Origin: Lineus longissimus
Taxonomy: Eukaryota > Nemertea > Pilidiophora > Heteronemertea > Lineidae
Length of the DNA: 64,000 nt
Reading direction: 5' to 3'
Assembly: GCF_910592395.1 (NCBI RefSeq)
Contig: NC_088309.1
Coordinates: 374,501 to 438,500 of the forward strand
Numbering within the stretch: the stretch's first letter is position 1; each line of letters begins with the position of its first letter. This document shows positions 13,201 through 28,200 of the stretch, piece by piece. Under the pieces are notes generated by a model. The model was not told the DNA's origin. It saw only the letters and a program-made list of their open reading frames with translations, and did not search any database. Position numbers and translations under genes: made by a program.

Positions 13201-16200
13201 CACCAGCTGACTAACATCGAGGAGCACCAGACTGATGAGTACTGGCTCTTGTCGAATATCATGTCAGATGTCTATCGCAGGATAGATGCCCTAATCAGAC
13301 AACTACAGGTAGGACATTGAGGACAGGTATCTGCCTGAAATACGTTGGGGAAGTTGACAACGTCTTGCCTGTGGTGGTTAAGGATAGATCCGATATCAAC
13401 CCATTCATGTTTTGTCTGAGAAATTCTATGATATCAGTTGCTGACCTAGGATTGGCACAGTACCCAAATTGGTGCCCAATCAAAGTAGCATACAACAAAC
13501 TCCCAAAGATCAAATGCAGGATAAAAGCAAGTAGTGTGTCATTCAGTTCAATGCTTGAAACTGTTTGAGATGTTTCAGAAATGAGAAAGATCTCCATTAA
13601 AACTAATGCACATTTGCCATTTGTAGACGATAGCAGAGATCGAGCAGCGCTGGAAGGTTGAGCTGGATGAAATACAGCAGGGAATGGTGGACATCAAGGA
13701 TGCCTTCTTTATGGACTATCATCTCAATGAGGTATGCTCGACTCTGAACCAGAGTCAAGTCAGAGACATTCATTGTTAGCTTGAAACACGGTCAGGTGTA
13801 ATGAAGGAGACATCCAGAGTAAACTGGTGTGACAAGATAATGTCCATCTCTGCTTCATGATCAAGCCTGAGCCAAGTTCATGATGAAGGATCAAGCCTGA
13901 GCCAAGTTCATGATGAAGGATCAAGCCTGAGCCAAGTTCATGATGAAGGATCAAGCCTGAGCCAAGTTCATGATGAAGGATCAAGCCTGAGCCAAGTTCA
14001 TGATGAAGGATCAAGCCTGAGCCAAGTTCATGATGAAGGATCAAGCCTGAACCAAGTTGAACTTTCTATTATCATTTGAAGTCTATTGTTTTCAGAACAA
14101 GAGTAAAGAGCTGACCATGTTGTGCTTCTTGAAAGATGTGGAAACAGACAATACAAATCCTGAAAACTCTGTCTCAGCCCTCAGGTAAGTTAGGCTCTCA
14201 ATGTTCATGGTTTGGAAGGTTTGGCAGATAACTATGAAATGATAGTACATGTTTTCGAAAGTCATTCTTGAGATCTCTAAACCAGACAACATCTGCAACA
14301 TTTTTAAGAAGATTTTGAGGAATTTTCAGAGTCAGTTTATACCGGGTATATCAATTTGAAGTATTACACAGATGTGATGTGTAGCCTTAAAGGGGTAACC
14401 CGCTAAAATGATGATGTCTTTCAAACGTTTTCAGGGAAAAGATGGAAACTGAACTCTCTCTCGATAAGAAGGAGGAGAAGTGTTTGCCTAAGACCAGGGC
14501 CCTGGTGTATGCCTTGAAAGAGAGACTTAACCTCTTACTACAGGTGAACATCGGGCCAGAGAGTGGCCAGACAGGGCTCCCGAGGAGCATGTCACACTAC
14601 CCTGGTATGATGCAGAAGACTGTGCCCGGTGTGATGGCCAGGTCAGACACGGAGGTCCTCCATGCTAACATTGCGTACAGCAGGAGTATCTCGGTGCCAG
14701 CAGACATCAAGTCCGCAGCTCAGGACGATAGCATTGTGGATATCATGAAGTTACAGAGGTAGGTTCAGGATTTGTAAATGACTTGGTTATGTAAAGAAAG
14801 ACGAATATTAGAATAATCTTAAATTTGGGCCAACAAATTTTTTTCAAACTTTTATCTCTAATGTATGGATCAAATATGCCTTACTGAATCTTCAGAAAAG
14901 TGACCAAAGAAAGTGAAAAGTAATCTTCAGACGAGTTATCTTCCTTACTGAAGTATTCTGCAATGAGAAGCTATGTCACAACACAGGATGATAAAACACA
15001 AGTCTTGCAAAATACTTTGAAGGCATTTTTGATTAATATCCAAAGCTGTAGTTGCCGCAGAAAACTCAAATAAACGTTGCTACTGTTTGGTTATATCAGC
15101 GGACACGATTCTCATCAATGACAAAGTCACTGTGGAAATGTTAGTCCAAATTTGGCGGGAAAATATTTTGCAAAACTTGTATTCAGAGTAGTCCAACCAA
15201 GCTTACAAACTCCTGTTATCACTGTCTTCCTCTTCTTAACACTTCTTGTCGAAGGTGGATGGATGAAATGCTGGGTTTAATCGACCAAAAGTTGGAAAAA
15301 CTGCTCAAAATTAGAGAAATCCTTTGGGCTTCTCCCCCCCCCCCCCCCACACACTTTCATGTCCAGCATTACACTGGTTCTAAACCAGTCTGGGGCAGTT
15401 CAACAAAGGTCTTATGCAAGGGGACCCTGACTATTACTTGAGTGTATTGTCGTATGAGTCACATGATAAATCCTAACTGACAGCAGTCATGAACAATAGT
15501 GTCAAGGTATCCTGGACTGGATTGGAAGACAATAGGTTACCCATTCATTTTGATTGAGGATTAAGTGGCTTTATTCATTCAAGGATTCAAGTCATTTGAT
15601 AACTCAATGATGGCCTTTCTTTAGAATTGATTGAAGTGATGATGATTTATTTCAAATTAGGGCCAGTCCATCCATGTTTCTTCAAGATCATTGATTTAGA
15701 GTGCTTAAAGGGCCAGTACGTCCATGAACTTTGTTTTCATTGGTGACTCTTAGAACCTGTTGTTGCCTTTTAAGACACTTAAATCTCACAAAGTTATCTA
15801 AATGTGTGTTTTGTTGCCAGGAAGCGTCAGTACCATCGTAAGGGCACCGTGAGCATCCTGGAGGGCCTCGTCGATGAGCATTCAAAGGAGAGACCACCCC
15901 ATGTCCTCCTGTTGGACCAACTCTTCTCGTTCATCGGGAGCGACCCGGACAAAGCCGTGAGTATCACCAGTATACTGGTAATATTGGGAGATTTCATCTT
16001 GACAGTTATCCCTAAGTTGATTAGACTTCTCTTTTATGAATAATGTCAAAATCGATCAAAACAGGTTGGGATGAAAATCTGCCCAATTGTCTCATGATCA
16101 TGTGGAACTTAGAGGCTGAGTATTTGGTGATTAGAACAAGTGCCTTTGTTATCGTTTGCTGCAGGTATCCTGTGATAGTTTCCTGTCAGCGGCCAAGGTG

Positions 16201-19200
16201 AGACAGAAGCGTGGCTACACAAGGAAACAGGCCCTGGTTCACATGAAGGAGCTGCTGACGGCCGCCTCGCGGGTCGGAGGTGCTACTCACCTCGTGGCTG
16301 CTGTCACTTCAGTGCTGCAGAGAGGACCAAGGTATGCCCTCTGGGTTTTTCCTCTCTCGTTGAAATTTTGTCCATGTCAACATGCATAAGGAAGACACCA
16401 TGCTCATTCTGAAATAGCTGAAATGTTGTTACATCAATGTGTCTAAAGGATACAGAGATACAATAGCATTATTGTGTTGATTGTTGATCTTCTAACGATT
16501 TGTTACTCACTTGCTCTGTGTGATACTCACTTGCTCTGTGTGATACTCACTTGCTCTGTGTGATACTCACTTGCTCTGTGTGATACTCACTTGCTCTGTG
16601 TGATACTCACTTGTTCTGTGTGATACTCACTTGCTCTGTGTGATACTCAGCTGCCATAAGTTGAAACTCTGATTCCATTCTCATCTCATCTAACTCGGTT
16701 GATTTCAGGATTGATGAGCTGACATGTGGTGGTGTGGTAGATTCTGTCCGCGATGCCTTTGCTGAGACGATGACCTCAGTGGTGCAGCTGGCAGCAAGGT
16801 ATCCGATCGCCTGCTGTAACAGTATCGGCTTGCTGTGTGTCGTGCCATATACCAGGTAAGTGGTCTAGTAGCATGTGTTGCTACCCCCTCACATGCATCT
16901 TTCACTCTAGTTTTACATCTCTCACAAAACTGGAGACAATGATTAAAAGTGACTTGACCAATGTGACAAGTCAGTTGGAATTAATGCCACAATATTATCA
17001 TCATGGGTTGGTAAACTATTGACTAGAACCCATCTGATCAACTCTGATGTCACAATTGAGTCAAGACTCTATGATGAGGCCTCTTGGGTGTTATCCAAAA
17101 CAAGCTATACCTCCTTATGCTTTATCTGACTTGTATTTGCCTTCCATCTGGTCAGGTCTGAAGAGAAGTGTCTGATGCGCTCAGGCCTCGTCCACCTCTT
17201 AGACAGACTCTGCAGCCTGAGTAACTATCGAGGTGACAATTCCACCTCAGACACCCAGACGACCAAGCAGAAGGTCTCCGCCATGGCGTGGGCCGGATTC
17301 CAGGTCCTTGCGAGTAGATATGTCGAGTGGGAACAAGATGACAGTAAGTGGTGACAGAATGGTTGATAGCTGGTGGATCCTCGTGGCTGTTGAGGATGGC
17401 ATCATGCCATGAAATGTGTGACTATGACATTGGAATCAAAAGAGGCTGACACATAATATACATAGTTTGCAAGTTTGAAGACTCCATCACAAGAGGCAGT
17501 CATCTAGAAAGAGAGGCATCGTCAAACCCTGTTGACATAATCTTTCAAGCAAAGTAGTCAATGAGCGCTATCTGATTTGACAATTTGTGTCAAGATTGAT
17601 TCTATTCGGGGTCAAATCTCCTTCACATTCTTATGATGTTCCTTTCCAGGTGTGCCGTTTGATGAGCTCGAGCACTCTGGTCTGGCACGCCAGGTCTCCA
17701 TCCTGCTTACTAACCATCTGGCCAGAGCAACAGAATCCAATGGCAATGAAGCAGCAGGGAATGAAGCCCTGCAGGAGATACTTAATCTACTGAACAATCT
17801 CTCAAGGTCAGTATTTCTTGTCATCTATCACTTTGTAAGCCTTCTCAAGTCATTTCATACAACTTAATCATTGCTATTTCACAAAACTCTCACCCTTACT
17901 TGGTTTATTTCTAGAGTCTCAATTCTGACTACTATAACATACACCAAGCATGGCATCACAAGGATCTCAGTTGCTCTTTTGTTGTTAAACCATCTTGTCA
18001 TTACAACGTTATTTCACTATTTGACCTGTTGACCATGCTCTATGTGCTAAAAACTTGATGTTGTATAAGTATTTTGTTGTATTTCTTTCCAGGAGCAAGA
18101 TGGGTAAAGCGATCCTGAGCCAGCCAGCATGTGTGTCTAAACTCCTCTCCCTCCTCCTGGACCAGCGGCCCTCGCCCAATCTCGTCCTAATCATCCTGCA
18201 GCTGTGTCGTGTCGCCCTGCCACTCATGAGTGCCGATGATAGCAAGAAGGTTCAGCTGCCGGCCTGGGGCCAAGACCTCCACACAGCCTATACGACTGAA
18301 GTGGACTTCTCCACACCGATGGTGAAGATTGCCAGCCTTCTTCTAGCAAAACTTGGAGATTTTATTGTGCCAGGTACAAGTCATTATTTATCAGGGGTGT
18401 TTGAACTGAAACACTGTGCATGTCTGTGTTTGAGCTGACAAGCATGTATACTGTGAGAGCCCTAGTAAGAACGGATAAGTTCTGGTGTCAGAACCCTTTT
18501 TTGACCCTGGACATGTCATCTTATTCTTCAGTTGCCCTTGAGTGAGAGGTAAAAAGCTAAGATGTCTTGCACCTGGAGCCTATGCCGTGGCAAGCAAAGA
18601 CTTCGTCCAAGTGTTAAACAGGAGTAGCTTATGGTGTCCTGTGTAAGCAAGTCTGATTTGAAATGAAACTGTGATCTCTTTCAGGAGGACAGACAACCAT
18701 CTCTGGACGATGCTCCTCCCAGGAACAGGAATTCAATTCCCTCTCAAAAGACGCGTCAGGTCCGGACAAAGATCAAAGCGAAGACCACGACGTTAGAGAT
18801 GGACGATTGTCAGTGTTTCTCTTCAAGCGGGAGGAGCAGTCATCACATGAGGTCATCCAACCTCTCATCAGCTCGGACAGCCGCTCATTCAGAATCAACA
18901 GCGCTGCGAACATAGAGCGCATCGTCAGGATGGACAGGGATATGACCAAGAACAACAAGGCGGAGGTGACCACGGAGGACGCTGTCTCTGTCCTGCGTAA
19001 GGCTGCTAAGTGGGCCCAGCTTGGCTTGGTCGTCAGCACTGGACCTCCTGTAGACCTGACGTCTGCTGAGAGCAATGCCTCTGACAAGAAAAAGACTGGA
19101 GCGGATGTCATCTGTAAGGAGAAGAACTTTGAGCTGAATCGGTAAGACTCCCCACTATAGAGGTGAAACTAACACTACTATCTGCTTGGATATCAGATGA

Positions 19201-22200
19201 TTTAGCATTTCTTTGAGGATTGATCTCAACATCTGTCGCCAACTTTGATCACAGAAATTGTCTCATAGCTTTTTGTCTCTGATTATCTCAGACTGACTCT
19301 ATTCATTTCTTCCATTTGTAGGACTGATCCTGTTCGGCCATTCATCAGTGGCCACGTAGCTAACAGTATGGCCTCAGAGGTGATAGCTCTGCTCCATGGT
19401 CTGTTGACGACCCCAGAGACCATGACAGCTCAGATGTGGGTCAAGGCAGTCGAAAAGGTAGCAAGTCATGTTATCGAATAGTTTATCTTTAATGGTTTCC
19501 CTTTGTATCAGACGTTGCACGTCTGCCCTCATGTAACATCAGATCAGGGTTGCTTTGCTCTCCCAGCAGCCGTTACGGTGTCTGTTGACAAAGAAACAAA
19601 TTAAAGAAACATGTTCAGACTGCTAATACCAATGATTTTTCTTCAAAGATGTTTCCAACAACACATCAGCTTTTGAGGAAAGGTAGCTCCTGACTGTTGT
19701 CTGCTCAAGTTTGGATTTTGACTGGGAATGTCTTTTGCTGCAGGTGATCTCCAATGCTTTATCATGTCTGCCACTGCTGATGAACTCACTGGAGAACCTT
19801 GGCTCTCCTCGCTGCAGCCAGGAGCAGCTGATGGCGATGGCCAAGCAAGTGGATGCGGCCCTGTGTGCCTTGGGCGGATTCAAGGAGACAATCAAACCAG
19901 GGTGCGAAGTCAAGATTGCTGGCGAGGGGATTCGTAGCTCGAGTGGAGTGGTGCTGAGCGTTTCTGAACAAACTGGTTTGGCGACCGTCCAGTTGGCGAC
20001 GCTGCCTGAAGGGGAGCAGTCGGCCAGATACAGTGATACAGTTCAGGTGCCTCTGTCACGGCTCCAGCCACCGAGGAATGAGCCGCTGCCGTTACATAAT
20101 CTCTCCATGATGGAGGGGATTGTCACCACAGTGCAGTCACTACTGTTGCCACAAAATGGAGGCGGGTCACCGATACAACAGCCCTTGCCGATCCATGGTG
20201 ATGGGAATGCGACGGCTAATCAGATCTGCAGGGTAGTCGCCGAAATCAGAACAAGGTACATACCAGTCCTTGTTAGTCATCACGGGAATTAAGAGTGCGT
20301 GTGAACACTTCTGGCCCCAGTATTTCTGCTGAGGGCCTACATCAAGGCCAGGAGTTGACGTTGTTTGCATCAATTAAAACAAAGTGCTCTCACAATATCC
20401 TGAAGACATCAGGGGTTCTTAGTGAGTGTTCATTCCTATCACTCAGGCATTTTCTAATGACAGAGAGTGAGAGAGTATTGGAGAGCACTAGTCTTATTGG
20501 GTTGTGAAACAGATTGCGTTCATCCTATATTATTAAGTCATTTCGAACTAAAAATGAAACCTTACCTCTTAGGGCGTGTATGGTTCTATCTAGTCACCTG
20601 AGTGATGTCTCCTTCGCGAGCACATTCATCCAGCATTCAAGTGCCGCCATTGAGATCTTGAAGTCATTGTCTAAAGACTGCAGCCCTGGTGAGCGCTTCC
20701 CTGTCATCGAGTCGCAGTGTGTGAGACTGAGGATGTTGTTTCGGGACTGTGCCAAACCTCCACCACCACCGACCAAGGCCCCAGCTACTCCTGTAAGTTG
20801 ACTCTTTTGAAGGTGTTGATCAAAATCATAGCCTCATACTGATCACAGGCTACTTTGTGTTGTTGTCAGTAACTTCTGTTATGAGAGTTTTCACACAAAT
20901 TCTCTTGGCGATAGGTCCTTTATTTCTCGCACATTACTCCAAGAGAGAGTTTAACAATGTTGGTTTACCTCTTCAGGCGAAGGAGATAACATGGGACCCA
21001 ACGCGAGCATTCCCACCTGTGCGAGCATGTCTCTTCTCGCACGGTCAGACTGGCATCACATTCCTCGGTGATCCGAGTGCGGGCAGTGGGCTTCCTCGAG
21101 GCACACTCGTATATGCCACACAAGCTATTCCACAGCAGGTGAGTCCTAAAGAAAGAGAGAGTTCTCTACAGACTTATTTAGTCTGCGGCATGGGCAAGGT
21201 GAATGGTCTGTTTGTAAGATTCTGACATGACTTCAAACACTGACAACTTTTGACTTGGATCAACCACATTTCAAAAACAAACAAAAAGTCATTTGTTTCC
21301 TTTTCCCTGGTGTTGCAGCAATGTTTTGTGATTTGAAATGATATGAGAAATTCCTTGAAATGTTTCCCCAGGCACCATCTTTCTACTGGGAGATTGAAAT
21401 CTGCTCGTTCGGCGACTCCCAGGAGGAGAGTGGTCCCATCATCTCATTTGGTTTCGCCCCTGGTGCTGAGAGGAAGGACGGAGGCTGGACAAACCCCATC
21501 GGAACATGCTTATTTCACAAGTAAGTTACCGGTAGACATTGCTGTCTGCATCTCCTGATATCTCTGGCAGGACTTTTATCTGCTCTGTCAAAACCTTTGA
21601 GTTTACCAGGCCTTTCTCATTTCTTTCATGAAAGTAGGCCACTGTAACATCTCCTTGGCCAGCAGTGTCATGTGACCAGCGTAACATGCGCGATTCTCTC
21701 AATGAGAACAAGAGCTTCAGCACTGAGACACAAACCACACACAGGCTCACCAACATTATGATTCTTCTTCAGCAATGGTCGAGCTGTCCATTACAACGGC
21801 TCCAGCCTGCTCCAGTGGAAGAGTGCTCGCCTTGATGTCAGCCTCAATGCTGGGGACGTGGCTGGTGTTGGCTGGAAGAGACAGGGTGACACCCCGGCCT
21901 TACCTGGACAACAAGTACGGGGTCAGGTCTACTTCACTTACAATGGTGAGAGGCTGGCTGCAACACTTGATGAGGTCTCTGGTGGCCTATGGCCTGTCGT
22001 TCATATACAAAAAAAGGTGAGTGCAATTTATATCACATAACACACATGGCCTCAAAAAGGCTTTAGAAAGGGGTCCATTGAATGGTATACTTCAGGTTGC
22101 CTGAAATTGAGTAGAGGATTTCAAAGAAGAAGAAGTTGAGCCGAGAAGATTCACTGTGCATTTGTCACTCGTCTCTCAAGTATATGGTTATCTTGTTGCA

Positions 22201-25200
22201 GAACACGAGAGTGCGAGCTAACTTTGGCACGAGAGCGTTCGCATACGCGGAAGGTCAGCATCACCGCAATGCTGCTGATGAGTGCCACGATACAAGCTTC
22301 GACTTCCATGAGGTCCTGCATGAGCTGCCGTTCCAGCTTGCCTCGGACAGTGAGAGTGACGGCTCATCCTCGACCACCACCAGTCTCACATCAATTGATA
22401 TCAGGGATATGAAGAATATGAGAGGGCCTATGAGACCGCCGTGTCGAGTGCCGACCATGCCCAAGCCTAACAAAGGTAACCTTCCTTGATGATAGCAACG
22501 TTAAACCACTCTATCCTGATGACCTCAAACATGGAGACAGTGTGTTTCCTCATGTAGTGACTGCTATGCTGCAGCTGTCTCATGTCTAATTCATTGCATC
22601 AATCTGACTCCTTTTCACAGAGTACAACAGTGAGATCTCACGGTGCTACAAGCTCTTGCCAAGCTATGGCCACCTGCCGAGCACCGGGCCAGACCTCCAC
22701 ACCCAGCAGGCCAACCTGGACACAGAGTCTGACATTGATGATGCTGATGATAGCGAGCCAAGTGAGGACCACTACGCTCTGCTGGTGAAGGCGTGGGAAC
22801 AGAAGGTGTTCCCAGTGATCAAGAGAAGGTTCCGTAATGAGGCTGAGAGAAAGGATGGACTGGAGCAGATCAGGGGAGCTCTTCAGCTGGGTGAGTGATT
22901 TACACAACCAACATCTGGTCAATGACTCCAATCCATCCAACTAGACTCCAGTGATTGTCATGAGTTCAACTCACAGAGTGACAGGTGAGAGATTTTGATG
23001 AGCATAAGGCCCTGCCATGTTTAAACCAAATGCCAAATGGAAACTTAGAACAGGTCAAATGTCTGCGTGTCATTTTCCACCTTTATGAAGTTGTTGCCTG
23101 TGACTGGTTCAGCTCAGATCATTCTTTATCTTCAGGGATGACGGACATCGCTCGTCAGACGGTTGAGTTCCTTTATGAGGAGAACGGTGGAATGCCACGT
23201 GACCTTCACCTGCCAACCATCGATGATATCAAGGAAGAGCTGGCCAAGTTTACCATTGAGAGGGTCAGGAAGGGCACCACTGTGGTAATCAGGACGCCTA
23301 CCAATGTTGGACAAAGTGGCAACATCCTGCAACCCAAGTTTGCTGTCCGAGGCATGCTCAAGACATTCGGCCTCACTGGAAATGTGCTCGATATAGATTC
23401 AGTAAGTCTGACTGTCTTGTATCTATTGCTGATAGATACAAAGATATGATATGCAGGATTTAGATAGAGGCTCAACCTGGTACATGTTATAACTCTGATT
23501 ATGGTGGGTTATTCATAGGTTAGTCATATGAGATACCAATTTCAAACACTTTCGAACACTATTCTTCCCTTGTCACGATGGAGTGACTTTGCCGCCTGGT
23601 GCCTGATGATCCTAAGTGACTTCTGAGGAGAACTGTTTGCAGTGAAGAAAGACCATATTAGAACGTGTCTGTGTCTGCCAGGGCAAATAGGTCACAATGA
23701 AGGATACACTCAGCACTCATTGCATTTCTTTTTGCCTTTACAGAGCAACGAATTGGTGCTAGTAGAAACATATCTACGTAGTGAGGGCGTGCTTGTGAGA
23801 TACTGGTATCCTTTAGAAATCCTTGAGCGTCCTCCTGCTGGCTATCGGAAGAACATGCTGACCGGCCAGCATGTCATAGACACCAACAATATCTTCATAC
23901 ACAGGTAAGCTGTTGAACTTCAGGGTTGTCTTGACATGTTAAAACTAGGGTGAGATTTCAGAGGATTACCAAGGCAATGAGGGGAGGATTACCAACATCA
24001 TGAGAAATATAACTGACACATTCTGAAAGATGGAGGAACCCAACCTGTTAATAGTTACATGTACTAGTCATTGTGGATGATTTTACAGTCTTCTTGGGCC
24101 AAGTTTGATGTTCCTCCTTCTGATTGCTTGTCTTCAGGGAGCTCCTCCAGCACGAGTGTACCCTAGCCAGGATGTACTGCCGCTCAGCTCTGCTCCAGCT
24201 CATTCACCAGTGTAATAGTCCTGCCATGGAGACGTTCTCCTGTGGTCTCAGCTCAACCATTGCCGCATCTGCTGCAGTTCTTCAAGATCTAGATATCGAA
24301 AATCTCCAGCTCCTCTCAAACGAATTGTTAGCCCAGCCGCAGCCCGATGGATGCTTGACAGCCACCTCATTATTGACGTCTCAGTCACCCGGAGCCTGCC
24401 TTGCGGCCAACACGTGTTCTCTATCTGACCTGTTCTACCATGATAAGAAGCGCCTCCAGCAGGAGCTGCAGGTGGCCATAGCCAGAGCTGCTCATCAGGG
24501 CGAGGACTACCTCATTGAGCTTACAAATCAGCTCTGTCTTTGTCTGCAGGTAAAGCTATTCTCTGAAATATATTCAGCAAAGACACCAAGGGACTGACAG
24601 TTGCTGTTCTTAATAGAAGGTGGCAGAATACCAAGTTCGGGTTGAAGTAACTGTGGACCAGAACCAGTAGCATTGGTGGTGTGGGTGTCCTGCTATCAGA
24701 AGAGACTGCAGCATTCTTGTGATGGGAGAAATATTGACATCAGAATAGATTGGTTCAAGTTGCCTTCTTCATAGTAATCATGTCGAACAAGACTACATGT
24801 TTGCTTGATTCTTTCCATACAGACTGCCCCTGAGATGTTCCCCTATGAGGAGATCCCTGTCACCGAGACCAAAGTCAACACAGACATCCAGTTCACTGGC
24901 GCAGCCTTCTTGGTGATATCATGTAGGATAGACCCCAAGGTGCCGAAGAAAGAGTAAGTCATTGTTGATGAGTTGAGAGTGTTGACTGAAGCAGCTCACA
25001 TTAACAGTGTAAGAGATGTGACCAATGTTTGAAATGCATTAGCACCTCTCATACCTCAAGTTTGACCAGTTCGTCACATGATCAGGAGAGCGACTTTCTC
25101 ACACAGAGGTTCTAGTTTCCTTCTTGTCCGCCACATTGACTGGTAGGTAAATGGTGAAAGCTGATCATACCATCCACTCTTCTCTTTCAGGACATCTCCC

Positions 25201-28200
25201 TACAAGTCACCTTGGGCGAGAATCTTCAGCTACACTGGCCATCGAGTGAGAAAGAACGGGGACCAATCAAAACAAGAGGTTGTCTGCTATCCTCGTGATA
25301 CGTCAACAGGGAGCAACAGCGTGGACCAGTACAGTCCGGTCATCATTCCATGTGACCAAGTCTTTATACGCATCGGGATCTCACCACCACCTGGACACAT
25401 CATTACCATACATGCCATTCCTGCCCAGTTCCCATTGGCTGCCGCTTACCTCGAGATGTTAGTCAGTCAGAAAGTACGACCAACATCATGTCCTAAAGAC
25501 GAGCCTGCAGACTCGGACATCTTCTCATTCCGGGATATTGGCGATGTCGACATCCCAGCTCCTGTGATATTACATGGTACAGAACTGTTAACAGGGTATA
25601 TGTGGAGGTCGGACACACCAGCGTTGTTGAAGGAGTATGTGTTCCATCTGCTGGCTCAGAGTATCCGTGTCCTGAACCGCGGTATGTGTAATGCATCGGG
25701 TCTGTTCCCTACGACGAGCCCAACACTCAGCCCATCACACTCCTTGTTCAGTCACCTGCAGTCAGAACTGAAAAGCTTGTTCGATGAGGAGACTAAAGGT
25801 TGGCCGAGTGGGACCACGGTTTCTGGCCATGGAATGGGGCTAGGCTACGGAGACTATGGACGCTTCTCAACCTACTTCCATAGCCTGATGGAGGTGTGTC
25901 TAGCCATCTCGGAGGCCGGTGGACCAACATCTGGGGCCAATATTTCTGATAGTCAAACATCGCTGAGTCCGCCACCAGCTGTGCCATCTAGTCCACATGC
26001 TTCAACCAAGAGGAAGAAGTTAAAGGCACGCCGTGAGAGAACTAGCTCTGGACCACGCCTGACCGCTAGCCCGAGGAGTAGTGAGAGTGATAGCTCAATA
26101 GGTGGGGCACCAGTCACCAGTGTCTCATTCACAGATCCTAGCCATGGTCTCCTGTTCACATCTTCGAGTTCGTTGTCCATGACGACAGCCAAGACTTCCT
26201 TATCGTTACAAAGTGTCAAGCCAGAAGACCTACTGTGGTTCCACCGAGCGCTTACCCTCTCACAGATCTTACAGGATCTCACCAGCGGCACAGAGAGTGC
26301 TTTATCCGTGACAAATGACTCTATTTCAGACGCGGCACAAATCTTGACAGTGCCCTCTATACACAGCAGGTTACTCGTCCTGTCTGGCATACCAAAGAAA
26401 CTTGCCAAGAAAGATGTTCTAATGGCACTTAGAAAGGTTTGCAACTCCTGTGGTGGCATATTTAGAAACGAGATATTCCTTCCAACAGAATCATCATCAG
26501 AGGCACAAGGGGAGAGAGCTGCGGCAGCCAATGAAATGCCTTCTCCTCAGGATGAGACAATCAAAGGATATGCTGTACTTGAGCTACGTTCGAAAACCAA
26601 ACTGGATGCTGCCAGGAAAGCTGTCTTCAAGAACAAAGCTCTGCTCGCAGGGCTTGACTTCATGTTGACCGGGATGGACTTCGATCCTGCCGACATGCAA
26701 GAGGAAATGCTCTCCGTGTCGTCTGTCAACCAGAACCTGTTCTCCGACCCACAAGGGAACCCTGCTCTTGAGCACTACCTGACAGATAAGATCCTGACCA
26801 CCTCTATGGACCTGGCTGACCAGGCCATGATAGCCTTGACTGAGGTGTTCCACAGCTGTTTCATCTCAGAGCAGCGCGTCGGTGTGAGCGACAGCCGACA
26901 TGAGTTGGGCGGCTTCATCTGTTTGAGCAAGGATCAGATCATGATGCAGACGCCGGGCAATCTGCTTGGATCGTTCATGTCTAATATTCGAGCCCCAAAG
27001 AAGACACTGGCAGAGCAAGTCTCCTATGTCCTCAAGCATTACGGTGTGCCCAAGTTCATGGATAAGGAAGAGTGAGTAATAGATGATCTCAAGACCTTTG
27101 TAGATATACAGATGCTGTTAGGAAGCTATGAAAAGTGGTTCAAGCTGAACTCTGCCAGTAAACTGAGTTGTTTATTAACGGTCATAGGCTAGCAAAATGA
27201 GTTAACATCAGTCAGGAAGAAAGTCATCTTAATTCACAGTTCAAAAAAAATGTGGAATGACTTAAAAACAGCCTCTGTCACCACTCTTAGAAAGCTGACC
27301 GTAAACAATAAGTCTTGATCCTTCTACCTCCTGATCCCAAGACAGCCTTCAGCACTACACCACTACCATGACATGTACATTATCTCTCCTCCAGATCAAC
27401 AGATAAGAATGGTAAGGGGAAGCACCTGAAGAAGCCTACCAAGCCAACCAAGGAGAGACTTGCCATGGGTGCGACTGGGAGCAAGCTGGCCGGCAAGGAT
27501 AGGAAGCCCAAGACCAAGGAAAGTCTTGAGAAACCTCTGCGCGGGTCTGCGTCTGCTGAGATGATGTCAAAGACCAAGGTGGGTACAGAGTGTGTTGTCT
27601 CCCTCATTCCTGCAACAAATTGTGTTGCATTCAGCCTGTGTCGGTCAATAATTCATGTTTTGTCTCTTGTTGCCCTTCCAGCCACAGCCGCCACCTAAGG
27701 AAGAAGAGAAGCTGCTCACCCTCGATGGATTCCTCCAGTTTGTCCTGGATAAGGCAAAACAAGATGTGAGGGCAGTGTGGAGGTCATTCCTCTCCACTGG
27801 CTATGACATACACTTTGACAGGTAAGAGTGACTTTATCCCATCCTAGTCCCAGGCAGTCTCATGTTGCTACCAATGTTTCTGAAGTGACCTACATTTCCT
27901 CTCTCAATCAACCCGAATTGAACTCAAGTTGGCACAAAAAGAGAGAGATTATGCTACACATGTAAACACATACATTCTCCAAGAAGACACATCTTTCTTC
28001 CCACAACTTTTGTTTACAGAGGTGGCAACCAGAGGCACTCTCTCAGCCTGTCACTCTCTTCTCTCTTTCAAGGTGTGCATGTCTGGACAATCTTCAGGCC
28101 CAGCAGATGTGTGAGCAGTGGAGTCTAGAGATGGACGCGTCTCTCGTGCAGTATGTTGACAAGCTGTGTAAACACCTGGCAATATCTCCAGCTCGCCTCC

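Larger units (their letters stand above)
13122..20255 (+). other. HECTD4: HECTD4 exons 19-31 (residues 1298-2260)
   Basis: Exons: 13122-13308, 13627-13731, 14096-14184, 14435-14758, 15821-15956, 16165-16331, 16709-16855, 17156-17343, 17650-17806, 18093-18373, 18685-19141, 19322-19457, 19744-20255. Mostly helical, leucine-rich sequence. Exon 29 contains a polar Ser/Asp/Glu-rich stretch followed by LSVFLFKREEQSSHEV. Exon 31 carries GCEVKIAGEGIRSSSGVV and a run of beta strands (about residues 2140-2205) that looks like a small SH3-like barrel, reminiscent of MIB/HERC2 modules; I am not certain of that. Exon 22 joins directly to exon 23 in phase, so the small open frame at 15259-15350 is left out. 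Confidence 0.85.

Noticed and set aside
13760-14044. 94-residue minus-strand frame with repeated LHHELGSGLI
   Set aside because: By-product of the 30-bp intronic repeat.
15256-15441. A possible extra HECTD4 exon (WMDEMLGLIDQKLEKLLKIR) after an acceptor-like sequence
   Set aside because: Exon 22 joins exon 23 directly in correct phase. The open frame runs into a poly-C tract and has no good donor in phase. A rare alternative exon cannot be excluded.
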